Below, piece by piece: positions 24,394 through 36,170 of a stretch of DNA of 64,000 nucleotides. The stretch lies in contig JAHNUO010000028.1 of the NCBI GenBank assembly GCA_019787685.1, positions 124,001 through 188,000 of the forward strand, given 5' to 3'. Position 1 is the stretch's first letter. Every line of letters begins with the position of its first letter. The position numbers were made by a program, and so were the translations under genes. Origin of the DNA: Chiua virens. Lineage: Eukaryota; Basidiomycota; Agaricomycetes; Boletales; Boletaceae. The notes under the pieces were generated by a model that was given only the letters and a program-made list of their open reading frames with translations, searched no databases and was not told the DNA's origin.

Positions 24394-25617
24394 GACGGAC
24401 CTATGAAGGTAATACTCTATCATCAATGCAGGAGCTTATATAATTGCCCGGGCCGTGTGATAGATAGAAGCATCCCAGCTTGGATGATCTTGAAAACATT
24501 TGATTGACATATTTCGTTTGGATCGTAGGAATGAAGGCCATTGACCGACCCTACGGTCCTGAAGGCCTGACAAACCCTCTGGTCTGGGATCACCCTTTTT
24601 CGACTTTTATCTATCCGATTTTTCGTTTGTCGTTCGGCGAGACACTCATCGTAACGTAACACGTCGGGTATTTCCAACCAGTCAATGTCGAGAGCATGAT
24701 CTCTCGGTCGGAAAGGAATGTGACAGGCAGGAGCGCTGAAATCACTATAGTCACGGTATAGAATATGATGACTAAACAATCAAGATCGTCTTGTCATTAA
24801 ACTCACTAGACACTTGAGATTGAAGGCCCTTCGTGCGCGTAGGCTGATAGGCGGAGTACCTTATCAATGAAACGAGGGTAGGAACCTGTATGATTTCACG
24901 AACACAATGGACCACACACCTTTGGATAGATATGCCCAGTCTCGTGGACGACTTTGAGCGACATGGACATGTACGCGAGCCACTACCGGTGTCGCTGCTG
25001 TGAACGCTTGAATCAGGAAAAGATGGAACAAAACGCACTTGTACTAGTGGCTATCGATAAGTCGCGCGATGGGATTGATGCCGAATTTTTGCCGGGTTCA
25101 CCAGCAAAACGCGAAGTTCCACGTTCAAATCCGTCAAACAATGGAGTCCTGGAACTGCCAGTAAGTGGTGAACGGCAGCGGGCCTATAAAATGGAGAGGG
25201 ATTGCGATGTCCTTCTCTGTTACATAGTAGGTGTCGTGCCATCCAGTTCCCTAGTGTCCACTCCGACACAATCCTATGTAACTCCATTCCCAGAAGAAAG
25301 TGAAGGGCGATCGGTGGGTCTGACTCGTCAGAGCCGTGCCAAATTGAACCAATGTTGCAGTAGTGAGATAGGCACGATTGTTAGATGGTGTGGCTTTGTA
25401 AGTTTGTATAGTAGGCTTTGTACGTCAAAAGTAGCGAAACGGGCGGCGTAGTAGTATTACGAGCAGCCTTATCCGGAATTTGCCGCAACCAATCATAAAG
25501 CAGTTATCAGTGACACGGGCCGGAGCGGGCCAGCCAACCACCAAGAAGTTTTTTGGTTCTTCAAAGCTTCAACCTTCAGCCTTCAAGGGTGACGCGGTGA
25601 CGTTCCCTCGAGTTACT
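24394..25617. other. Intergenic with two unresolved open frames
   Basis: A minus frame at 24779-24423 (118 codons, motif DIDWLEIPDVLRYDECLAE) and a plus frame at 24954-25451 (165 codons) are the longest. Neither shows a family I know. The minus frame has protein-like composition and could be an exon of an unknown or decayed gene. Not called as a gene. Confidence 0.3.
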
Positions 25618-27217
25618 ATGAGCTCACGCATCCTCGTGTTGACTCGACGAGCTCCTATGACTCAATCGTTACTTTCAAGCTCGAATTCAGGCGATGTATT
25701 ACTAGGTCGTCTTCGACGCAGAGGTTCGATCCATTGACGCTCCCACTGGCAATCAAATATACTGAATTTCATTTATCCAAGATGTCTTTTCCAGAAATTT
25801 CACAGTCCTTGCCGTCGAAAGCTCTGCGGACGATACCTGCGCTGCGGTTGTAACTTCATCGCGACAAGTCCTTTCCAATGTTGTCATCAAACAACATGAA
25901 TTGTATGTTCTATCTCGTTATGTATGGGTTCCCTGTTGCTACACTCATTTACAGGCATGAAAATTTTGGTGGTATTCACCCTACTGTTGCAATTGAGGGA
26001 CACCAGCGCAATATGGTGAGTGCTTGGCGGTGGTTGTAACGCGTCCGGTTCATGGAGAAGGCCTGGGTGTGTAGCCTATCGCCGTCCAGAGAGCACTCAA
26101 GGAGTCAGGCTTGTCAATGCAGCACATCGATGGCGTCGCATTTACGAGAGGTCCTGGTGAGCTTTGTCTTCTGAATTCTACCCTCGCACATTCAGTTTGA
26201 AAAATAGGCATTGGTGGTTGTCTCAGTGTTGGTTCGAACGCTGCTAAAACGCTGGCTGCCGCACTTGGAAAGCCACTTGTCGGTGTGCACCATATGGTGA
26301 GGATTTTCTGTTCGACTTCACTCTACCAGCACGTACTTATGTCTGTCAGCAAGCACACGCACTAACACCACTCCTAACTTCACCCATAAAAGAGTGTCCA
26401 CAGTTTCCTTTTCTGACTTTGTTGATATCTGGAGGTCACACGATGCTCGTGCTTGCATCATCCCATTCCTCTTTCCGTATACTTGCTAACACGGTCGATG
26501 AAAGCATCGGTCGTACATATGACAAAGTAGCCCGGATGCTGGAAATGCCATGGGGAACACGAGGGCCCGCTGCCTCGCTCGAAGAATTCTGTTCTCGAGA
26601 GAACAACGATCCGATCGTCCCGGAGATACAGCCGTTTTCAGTTCCCATGATTGGACAACTCACATTTTCATTCAGTGGTCTTCATTCCTCGGTGGAGCGT
26701 CATATATTTAAATCCAAGGAGCCACTTACTGAAGCCCGTCGACGTGCGCTCGGGAATGCGTTTCAGGATGGCGCGGCGCGACAGCTGTGCAGCAAGCTTG
26801 TGCAATGTCATTCCATGCTACGAGAAGACGGGATCGATGTGCGTCATGTCGTGATTAGCGGTGGCGTGGCTAGTAACTGCTTCTTGAGGGAGAGGTTTGC
26901 AGGTTTATTTTTTGGACAAACACTTATTAACAGCAAATCCTTAGACTGAGGCATGCGTTGGATAAGTACAGTCCCGAGCAAAATATATCGCTTGTTTATC
27001 CTCCAATCAAGCTTTGCACTGGTGAGATGCTTCAATGCTTCTTGCTGTTGTCCGTCGTATAATCAGCATTCGTTCTAGACAATGCAGCGATGATTGGCTG
27101 GGCTTCCTTGTACAGATTCCTTGCTGGCGACCATGACGACTATTCTGTAGAACTCCGTCCTAAATGGAGTATCGAGACAACAACTCCTCACAATGCCAAC
27201 GTTTCGGACCAACCTTA
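25618..27217 (+). CDS. QRI7: Mitochondrial tRNA N6-threonylcarbamoyladenosine transferase (Kae1/TsaD family)
   Basis: Makes t6A at position 37 of ANN-decoding tRNAs in mitochondria. The start at 25618 gives an Arg/Ser/Leu-rich leader (MSSRILVLTRRAPM) suited to import. The enzyme core begins VLAVESSADDTCAAVV and continues over several short introns: HENFGGIHPTVA, FTRGPGIGGCLSVGSNAAK, the metal-binding HxxxH in HHMQAHALTP, LLISGGHTML, DESIGRTYDKVARMLE, FSFSGLHSS, VVISGGVASNCFLRER and DNAAMIGWASL. The stop TAG is at 27215-27217. The first splice (near 25706-25730 to about 25811) is not certain because two donors and two acceptors fit; the rest is well supported. The length of about 400 aa suits the organellar form. 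Confidence 0.9.
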
Positions 27218-29692
27218 GCTTGGGGATCGGCGCAAGCTTCGAGCAACTCGGATGAAAATGGGTTTGTTGACAATACAACCACGACCGATATGAAGGATTC
27301 TGCAATAGCAATCATTGTACGGATTCAGGGAGGCTCGAGTCTGGGGAGGTTCAAGTTGAGCATTCGGATGATGTTTAGAAATACTTACGCATTCAATTTA
27401 TCGCTTAGTTAACTGTCCATAGCATGATTTCGATTTTCCATCATCTTTTTCTTCTTTCATGCACTCGGACTGGGACCGTGCAGGGTGTCTATTCAACGGC
27501 TTTCGCTGGCTTTCACTAAGAATCATGATAGAATAATCATGCACCTCGGCCTACTGTTGTTCGACTCCCAACCTTCTCGTGCTCACCATTTCCCCCTCTC
27601 ACTGTCATACCAGAAATATAGTCGATTTACCCTGGAAGATAAATCCAACCACGTACGTATATCCATCTCCTTGATGATCTTGGCCTGGTCTGCTGACTGA
27701 AGGCTAGGGTCAAGACATTATTATTCCACCGTACCGCCCCGGGCCAAACCGCTGGAGAGCACACTGAGTGCATCATACCGTGCAGATGACGACAACAGGA
27801 CGACTCAAGAACGGCACAAGAGGACCCTGCAGACGCGACGGGTGACGACGAGCGTCATCCAGACGGGCCTACAGAGCCGTCTGACACAGCTGAGAGCGCG
27901 AGGGTGGGGAATGACGAGGCCAGGGTTAAGAGGGTCGAGGTGAAGGGATCGAGGTCGTCCGGAGAGGATGCAGAGGCGAGAAAAGCTCCCAGACGGTACC
28001 GACGAAGTCCAGAGCACGTCGACGAACGGCGAGGATGTCGAGGTCGAGCCGGGTGGCGGGATCAAGCGAGCTGGTAGCGCCACGAAGCGAATCGCAGGCG
28101 CAGAGGGCAACAGCGAGGTCGATTGGAGCCGTGCAGACCCACCGCTTGGAACAGCATCAATCAAGGGGAGAGGACGAGTGCGAGCACGCACGCACGATCG
28201 ACGACGACTGACGACGCAAACGGTCAGCACAACGAAACGGTTGTCGAGGACTTACCTGAAGGTCCCCGGCACCCATCTCCACATTCCTACCAGCCTCCAA
28301 ACCGAGCACGAGATGACATGCACATCCCTACCATAATGTACCGATACGCAGGAGCCCAGCGACATGGCGCACGCACCAATGCGATACAGGCACGATGAGG
28401 ACTCCAGGAATAGGCCTAAGACGACGCCGAGAAGCTCAGAACGTCAGCCAGAACGTATTGGACGAAGGGTGGAGGTGAACTCACCCGGACGGCGACCAGA
28501 GCCGCTAGACGATCCAGGAGACGGAACTGCCGCACCAAACGACACCTACACTCACCTGGAGTGCCCTGGAGACAAGGAGGATGAACAGTTCGACAGAACG
28601 AACGCGTCACCTCGAGATAGGTAACCAGGAGCTGAGGACGAGGGGATCGAGTTGGGAGAAATCGCGGATGTCAGACACGATGTAAACGTACCAAAAGGTC
28701 CCACATACCCAGAGTGACCAGATGTTGAGGGGAACGATGCCGATGGCCAGACGAATGCGCGCGCAGATGCAAGCCAGCTCGAGGAGAAGAGAAACCGGAC
28801 GAGCTGCGAAGGTCAGCACATTAGAGGCAACGGAACATACCCGACGCATTCCCTGCATCCCCAGGCTAGGAGTGATATAAACATGCCAGGGAGAGGGAAG
28901 TTGACCCGAACTGCTGCTGCTGCGGGGAGTATTACACGGTCAATGCGCGTGTGGTGTGCCGGTGCCGTACCTGTCTTGACTGATGGTATGGTGAACAGCC
29001 TCAGGCGATTCGTAGTGTCTAGGGGAGAGTGCGCCCAAAGTCGGATCGATCGAAAGTGCGCAAATTAGCTATGTTACTATGGCGGTCTGCGTTGGTGCGA
29101 TGATGGCGGGGAGCATTCGTGTGACGGTGCAGGATCTTGGGCAGTACGTCATGCGCGGCGAAGAATTGGGGGTATTTCGCGTTTGGTGAGTGTGGCGGTG
29201 AATGGACTCTCGTGACTTAGTCTCGGAAGGTTGCGCCAGTTCATAATGCATAAGAGAAGCTGGAGAAAATCTTCTTTGCGAAGACAAAGTTTTGGTCGGA
29301 TGCGATCCGTACGGCCTGTGATGAGTTCGAGGACCCATTTGGTGACCGGAGAGGATGGAGGCGTGATAAGGAACTGACTCTTGTCTAGCTGGTACTGGTG
29401 GATCGTCGGCAGTTCTAAGTTCTAAGAGAAGAACGTGGAGAAGTGTGAGGGTACTATTGAGCAGCTCACGACGAACTGCAGGGGGCATGAATGATTGATG
29501 ATCGATGATCGACGGAACTTTGACTCGCTAAAACTTATATTCAGATTTATTCTCCGCACCCCTTACCGAACCGACTATATACCGGGGATTTCTATCCGTT
29601 CTGGTCCAAAGTTTGTTTGAAAACCTCAACTCACACGCTCGCCCTCTCAGCCTGACATCCTCGAACCCATTCATCGCGCCAAAAAAATAAGG
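27218..29692. other. Long stretch with a purine-skewed, low-complexity block; no sure gene
   Basis: From about 27780 to 28870 the plus strand is rich in G and A and poor in stops, so several frames stay open at once (plus 27968-28336, 28123-28398, 28364-28624; minus 27805-28230). The plus reading is an Asp/Glu/Arg-rich repetitive protein (TGDDERHPDGPTEPSDTAE). Similar text occurs, as I recall, in retroelement-associated or spurious predictions in mushrooms. A minus frame at 29069-29488 (139 codons) is also unassigned. I would treat this as possible retroelement debris. Confidence 0.3.
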
Positions 29693-30262
29693 ATGCCAAA
29701 TCTCACCATAATCAACAACCTCGACGAAGCCATCCATGTTGCCTTCTTCATTGTCGCACCGGCACACTGGAAGAACAATCTCCAGCCAGGCGAGCGCTGG
29801 ACGAGAGACATGCCGACACTCCCACTCGTATTTCAGGCGCGCTGGGTCGAGCGACAAGACGATGATGGTCGAGTCCGTCGATCGCGCGAGTTTTGTCCGG
29901 AGGATTCCTGGAAAATGGGCGCCACCATCGGGACGGCGTGTGCAATGGGGACGGCGTCCGTCGTCATCGGGGCCGTGTCCGTCCCCACTGGTTGGGGAAG
30001 GATTGGCCGTCGTCTTGCGGGGCCACTCATGACGGCAGCTAATGCAGGTAAAGAATCCTGTCACAAGGTCTGTCTGTAACGGAGTATTGAATCCTGTTAT
30101 GCACCAGGTGGAGCTAAGTATGCCGCGGCCGCGTCGGATGATACCAAACTTTTCGACACGCTCGTGTGGGTGCCATGGGTTGAGCATAAGGAATATTCAG
30201 TGAGAATGGTCGATGGGGAACGGTGTGGCTTGTGGGATGTGAAGGAGAACAGAGAGGTGTAG
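29693..30262 (+). CDS. 169-aa protein of unknown function, copy A
   Basis: Exon 1 29693-30047, intron 30048-30107, exon 2 30108-30262; 169 aa. The start MPNLTIINNLDEAIH is followed by a beta-rich part (PAHWKNNLQPGERW), a charged middle, a Gly/Ala-rich hydrophobic segment (MGATIGTACAMGTASVVIG, about residues 73-92) and a C-terminal part (FDTLVWVPWVEH). No signal peptide is evident. The layout recalls unnamed agaricomycete proteins that start MPNL-x-I-x-NN and carry an N-terminal beta sandwich and a glycine-rich core; no activity is known to me. A near-identical inverted copy lies at 53846-54415 with the same exon lengths. It ends only 178 bp before PRP6. Homology to the other copy begins about 70 bp upstream of the ATG. 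Confidence 0.82.
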
Positions 30263-30439
30263 GCCTACACCGAGGCAGATCTGGCTTTGATTAATCACCC
30301 CATGATGTGGAAGCAAATTCGGATAGGATAGTTGCACTTAGCATGGACTCGTCACGTGGTCTGACACATTTTCCTGCTTACATGATGGACCAGATACGAC
30401 TCATGCAAAGCTCCTTGTCATCGTTTACTAACACCCACC

Positions 30440-33400
30440 ATGGCATCGGACAAGAACAAAAACAAGCTGGCATTCCTGTCGATGCCGGCGCCAGCATCTT
30501 ATGTCGCTGGTCTCGGTCGTGGGTGGGTACCACCGTCGTTTTCAACAAAACGCTCTCGTCTGACGAGATCCCAGTGCGTCTGGTTTTACGACGCGTTCGG
30601 ATATCGGTCCTGCCAGAGAAGGGCCATCCGCGGAAGCCGTTGCGTACGTTTCTCTTTCCTCAGCCATAATACCACGTCATTTAACTGACCGTTGCACAAT
30701 ACAGGGAAGCGCAAGCCAGGCGAGGCGAAGAGCCTGAAGTCGACCCTGAGCAATTTCAAGACCCAGACAATGAATACGGCCTTTTTGCGGGTACGACTTA
30801 CGAACAGGACGATGAGGAAGCAGACAGGATATACGAGACGGTCGACCAGAATATGGACGCGCGGAGACGGGCACGCAGGTGTGTGCTTACTGGTTCGTCA
30901 ATGTCTCCGTTTGTGTTTTTACTGAACTGCAAATGTTTTCTTTTATGAATAGGGAGTCACGCGAGAACGCAGAGTTGATGCAGCATCGAGCGGAGCGACC
31001 GAAAATCCAGCAACAGTTTGCGGATCTAAAACGTGGTCTTTCTGTTGTAACCGACCAGGAATGGGAAAATATACCGGAAGTAGGTAATCTTACCCGGAAG
31101 AAACGAAGAAAGGATGAAAGAACCTTTGTCGTCCCCGATAGCGTCATCGTGGGTGACAGAACAAAGACAGAATACGAGAGTTCGTTGGACTCGAGACAAC
31201 AACAGGTATGCATACCATCTGTCTCTGCCCAGCGATGTGTTCAGTCCGTTTGTCTTAGTCCGATGGTTTTGCAACGTCTGCAGACTCTGGTACAATGACC
31301 AATTTCGTGGAGATTGGTCAAGCACGAGATAAAATTCTGTCACTGAAACTTGACCAGGTGAGCCCACTTTCCGAGCATTCCGTGGCCTGCTAACACCTTG
31401 TATGTCGCAGATCTCGGGCACGTCGACCAACTCTGGACTGGCCACCTCGGTGGATCCCAAGGGCTATCTAACTTCACTAGACAGCGTCGTGATCAAGTCT
31501 GAAGCAGAAATCGGAGACATCAAACGGGCGCGAATGCTCTTTGATTCACTCGTCAAGTCAAACCCCAAACATGCACCAGGTTGGATCGCTGCCGCGTGTT
31601 TGGAGGAGCATGCTGGTCGCATGGTAGCAGCACGCAAACTAATCAAGGCTGGCTGCGAACAATGTCCGAAGAGTGAAGACGTATGGCTCGAAGCTGCTAG
31701 ACTGCACGTGCGTATGGATGACGAGTTATTATTGGATACTGATTTTTGCCACAGAACAGAGACGACGCTAAAATCATTTTGGCGAACGCCGTTCAACATG
31801 TCGGGCAAAGTGTAAAAATATGGCTCGCGGCTGCTGATTTGGAATCAGACGCGAAGACGAAGAGAAGGGTCCTCCGTAAAGGTAGGTTGCAGTCTCCCTT
31901 CTTGCTGTGTCACCACTGATTTTTCTTACAGCTCTAGAGAACATTCCCAACTCCGTGCGATTGTGGAAAGAGACAGTCAACCTCGAAACGTCTGCAGCTG
32001 ACGCTCGTATCCTTCTGTCCCGGGCTGTCGAGGTTATCCCCCTTTCCGTCGAGCTCTGGTTGGCGCTTGCTCGTCTCGAAACCCCAGACCGCGCGAAAGC
32101 CGTCCTGAACAAGGCTCGCAAATCGATTCCCACTTCACACGAAATCTGGATAGCTGCTGGGCGCCTCCTCGAACAGGAAGCAAGTGCGGATCCTGACAAG
32201 CCCGTCGAGGCACGAAATAAAGAGCTTGACATCGTTGACAAGATGATCGAGGAGGGCGTGCGCGAGTTGCGACGCCATCAAGTACTTTTGACGCGGGAGC
32301 AATGGCTAAAGGAGGCAGAACGGTGCGAAACCGAAGGCTCACCGCGAACGTGTGAGGCGATCATCAAAGCGACAGTGGCTATGGAGGTTGAAGAAGAGGA
32401 CCGGTTGGACACATGGGTTGCAGATGCGGAGAGCGCGGAGTCGAGAGGAATGGTTAGCACATCCCGGGCGATCTTGGCGTATGCGCTCAAGGTGTTCCCT
32501 GACAAACGCGACTTGTGGCGTAGGGCAGCAGACCTTGAGAAAGCGCATGGAACTCGGTACGCATCGAAAGCCCTTTTTGGTGAATGTCTCAAGCTGACGG
32601 CGACGTTGCAGCGAATCACTCGATGCGGTACTCACACAAGCCGTGCACTACTGCCCACAAGCGGAGGTTCTGTGGTTGATGTCTGCGAAAGAGAAGTGGC
32701 TGACCGGGGACGTGCCAGCTGCGCGTGAAGTGCTAGAGAAGGCCTTCATTGCCAATCCTGAGAGCGAGCAGATTTGGCTGGCTGCTGTGAAGTTAGAGGC
32801 AGAGAACGGTGAACTGAACGTTGCAAGGGAGTTACTGATTCGTGCACGAACGGTGGCTGATACCGAGCGGGTGAGTAACCTCTATTTTATATTTGGGCAC
32901 GGACTTATCCTCGAGCAGATATGGATGAAATCGGTCGTGTTCGAACGACAACAAGAACGTTACGATGTTGCTCTCGAGACGATATCAACTGCACTATCCA
33001 AATTCCCCAAGTTTGCCAAGTTGTATATGATTCAAGGGCAGATCCATCAGTTACAAAGGAATTACGCGGCTGCCCGTGCTTCGTATGCAGCAGGGATGAA
33101 GGCATGTCCAAAGGAGGTCACACTTTGGGTCCTCGCAGGGAAGTTGGAAGAGTTGGACGGCAAAAGCATCAAAGCGCGGGCCATTCTCGAAAAGGGACGC
33201 CTCGTCAATCCTGCCAGTGAGATCTTGTGGGCTGAATCCATCGGTGTCGAAGAGCGATCAGGGGGTACCGCGCAAGCCAAAGCAATGATGTCGCGCGGGT
33301 TACAAGAGTGTCCAACTTCGGGCATTCTGTGGTCAATGGCCATCTGGGCTGAACCACGCCCGATGCGCAAATCACGGTCGGTGGATGCGCTGAAAAAGTC

Positions 33401-33767
33401 CAAGGACAGCGCGATCGTAACGTGTACAGTCGCGAGATTATTCTGGGCGGAGCGAAAGGTGGAGAAGGCGCGACAATGGTTCTCTCGATCGGTTGCGACG
33501 GAGCAAGATCGGGATCAAGGCGATCATTGGGCTTGGTGGCTCACTTTTGAGAGACAGCACGGAACACCGGTACGTTGTTCATGACTTGACGATCTTTCAC
33601 GCCGGACTCATCTGGCACCTTAGCAGTATGTTGAGGAGGTGATCAAGCAATGCGTCGCTGCTGAACCACATCATGGGCCGGTATGGCAGTCAGTGGCAAA
33701 GGACGATACGAATGTGGGCAAGAGCACGAAGGAGCTGCTGGAAATGGTAGCAGAGGCGTTGCATTGA
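30440..33767 (+). CDS. PRP6: Pre-mRNA splicing factor PRP6 (U4/U6.U5 tri-snRNP)
   Basis: About 900 aa over ten or so short exons. PRP6 bridges U5 and U4/U6 particles in the tri-snRNP in the nucleus. The start CACCATGG has a good context. The N-terminal PRP1 domain is clear after splicing: AFLSMPAPASYVAGLGRG, GFTTRSDIGPARE, DPDNEYGLFAG and YETVDQNMDARR. The rest is a solenoid of HAT/TPR-like repeats, each with a W and a LE/AA pattern: KHAPGWIAAACLEEHAGR, SEDVWLEAARLH, VKIWLAAADLE, HEIWIAAGRLLEQE, EQIWLAAVKLEAENGE, VTLWVLAGKLEELDGK, GPVWQSVAKD. The end is EMVAEALH with TGA at 33765-33767. No damage was seen. Confidence 0.95.
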
Positions 33768-34051
33768 GTTGTCCCGGAGTCGGTGTATACCTAATATGGG
33801 ACTTGACGGTAACAATACTGTGCAAGAGGGTCTTTTCTTCTTCCTTCCAATAAAGGTCCAACACGGCTATGGAGAATAATTTTTGTCTGAGTACAGCATG
33901 ACAGCGCGAAATTGCTGTCATTACAGTGCAGATGCGAGCACGAATAAGAAACTACTAGCACGGAGAGCAATTCAAAAGCATACATCTTCTATCTTACACG
34001 GTGCGGAACAAGCTAGAAAGGCAGTAAAAACAGAAGGGGCCGCGGACGTAT

Positions 34052-35244
34052 TCAGCAATTGCTGTCATCTATTTCCCACTGACCAAATATGCCCCAAACC
34101 TGAAGTGTGCACAGCGATTCAGTCGAGTTTACGACCCCAAGTTATTAGAAAGCACTAGTACTTACTGATGAGAAGCACTCCTGGGCACCGGGGAATCTCA
34201 TGTCGTTAAACTGGATTGGCGTTGTCGCACAGAACTCTCCCCAATCACTTCCATCGGGAAGATTCTCCAATTTGTGAGTGATGTACTGACACGGTACTTA
34301 GCGCAGCCTTGCCACTTTTCAAGATGAATTATACCTTACCTTCTTCTTAGACCCCGGTGAAGTGCAACCCTGAAACGAATGTCAGCGCTCCATGCAACTT
34401 GAACCATGAAAAGAAAACATGCCTTGTCATTGTATAAATCCCAGAATGTCGTGCAGTCTGGTTCTAGTGGGCTGATTTCCCATCGGCCAATTACCACACC
34501 TGGGCCCTAACATGCCGTCAATATTCTGAACCTCCCCAAAGTTCGCATATCACTAACCCTATCATCGCAAGTCCTAGGTAGATGCGAGATTCCATGGATT
34601 TCAAGCGGCGTTGCCTTGCAAGCTTCAACCCGATGTTCCCAAGACGTTGGCAAGTTCATGAGTTGCGCTGTATACTCCCTGGTTGCATACGTGGTGCACT
34701 TATGCGCCTCGACATTCCCCCAGTACATGCGATGCCGCTGACGTTCCTCTTCTTCGCGCTGTTCGCGCTCCCTTAGTTCTCTCTGCCACCGTTGTCGCTC
34801 CGACTCCCTCTCCACCCTCTCGCGGCGCATCATCTCCTCAAACTCACGCTCATGCTGTGCGACCTCGCGCGCCCATCTCCATCGCACTTGTTCTTGACGC
34901 TCAAGTTCCTCCTTGATACGTCGGGCCACCTCGAGCGCGTGCTGCTCTGTATCGCGTCTCCAGCCCCGCTCGATGTTGTCTTGTTCCTCCTGTTTGTGCT
35001 GCCATAGACGCTCGATGGCCTTGTATTGAGCTTGTTCCTGTTCCCAATCACGACGTATGGCATCCCTTGTGGCCGGGTCCGGCGGGCAACGTGTAAGATG
35101 GACACCAGTGTAATAAGCGGGGAATAGAAGGAGGACGAGCGCCACGGCCAAGCATGCGAATTTGCACAGATTCGTCAAGGGAATCGACCGACGAGTGCTC
35201 TTCCCGGGTAGTAACGGTGAAGCTTCGGATGGGGGTCTAAACAT
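34052..35244 (-). CDS. Single-pass coiled-coil membrane protein with Cys-rich tail, copy A
   Basis: Exons 35244-34558 and 34506-34423, a short exon ending KKK near 34340, an exon around 34270-34165, and a last exon ending VWGIFGQWEIDDSNC with TGA at 34054-34052. About 330 aa. A short basic cytosolic start (SPLLPGKSTRRS) leads to one membrane helix (LCKFACLAVALVLLLFPAYY, residues about 29-48), then some 130 residues of Arg/Glu/Gln-rich coiled coil, then a compact C-domain: WGNVEAHKCTTYATREYTA, VEACKATPLEIHG, GPGVVIGRW, GCTSPGS, WGEFCATTP, GAQECF. This combination recurs in agaricomycete genomes without a known role. The intron 34422-34370 uses a GC donor. A damaged paralogue is at 40116-41134. 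Confidence 0.75.
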
Positions 35245-36170
35245 TGAAATAAACAATGGACGTGATCACGACTGAGTAAGTGGCGAGTGAGCGGCATTGA
35301 AGAAGCGAACGGCACCTGTATATGGTTACGGCGGACGACCCACCATTTCCATATGGATACTTAGGATAAGGACCGTATGTATTTCTTGTGACAATGCTCT
35401 ATCAAGCAATGGTGGACTGTCGTATGGTTGGAAGACTTACCCTCGGTTTTTCTTCGCCATACTACTAGATCGTAGTTCCAGACGTAAGGATATATGAGTC
35501 TGTGAAAACCCTGTTGTCTACCTGTGACAAAAAACAGAGTTACGAGTGAGTGCTTGAGTACTTGAGCAGGTAGGTTTCAAGGTAACGCTCGGCAGCTTCA
35601 AGTTGGGAGTGGTCGGGAACTGCCGGTATGCATGGGTGTTAGGTAAGCGAAAGGGGGATGGAGTGGGTTCAAGTTCACAAATTACGAAGCCCAAGTATGT
35701 TGCAATATAATTTTTCATAGCTGGAGCCTTTCAGATCGCCGGTGTGCGAGTTATCCATGTCTGACTCTCATACTATCGTCTGCGGTCGCCAATTGGATCG
35801 CAATAGAAATGAAGGCGTCACGACAATTACTCCTGGGGAACTTCGGGGACAAGTCGTAAAGATCCATCGTCTCACATCACAAGGTCCCCAACAAACGCAT
35901 CAGAAACTGCCTTAGATCCCTTAATTGAAATTTCAGTAGCGACACAGGTGAGGTGATGAAGATGAGGCAACGAGACAGAGAGAAACGACCTAGTACAACT
36001 AGTACATAATATCAACGAAAGCACGATTCAGTTAGAGCACGACACAGTATTAGATATGAAGGAACGAAAAGAAACCCGAATCAAGAGTTGTCTGATTCTT
36101 GACCAAGTCCGAATGCCACATACCCATACCCGACACTCCTGGATCGTCATTACCTACATGTTCATTACGG
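35245..36170. other. Intergenic, no gene recognised
   Basis: Lies between the start of the coiled-coil gene and the stop of the next membrane-protein gene. No motif recognised. Confidence 0.4.

Noticed and set aside
24423..24779. 118-codon minus-strand frame with protein-like composition
   Set aside because: No family motif and no adjoining exon with a consistent splice; left unresolved.
25720..25735. GGTTCGATCC resembling a tRNA B-box
   Set aside because: It lies in the 5' part of QRI7 and no cloverleaf can be drawn.
29069..29488. 139-codon minus-strand frame upstream of the 169-aa gene
   Set aside because: His/Thr/Pro-rich, low-complexity reading without a family; probably chance.
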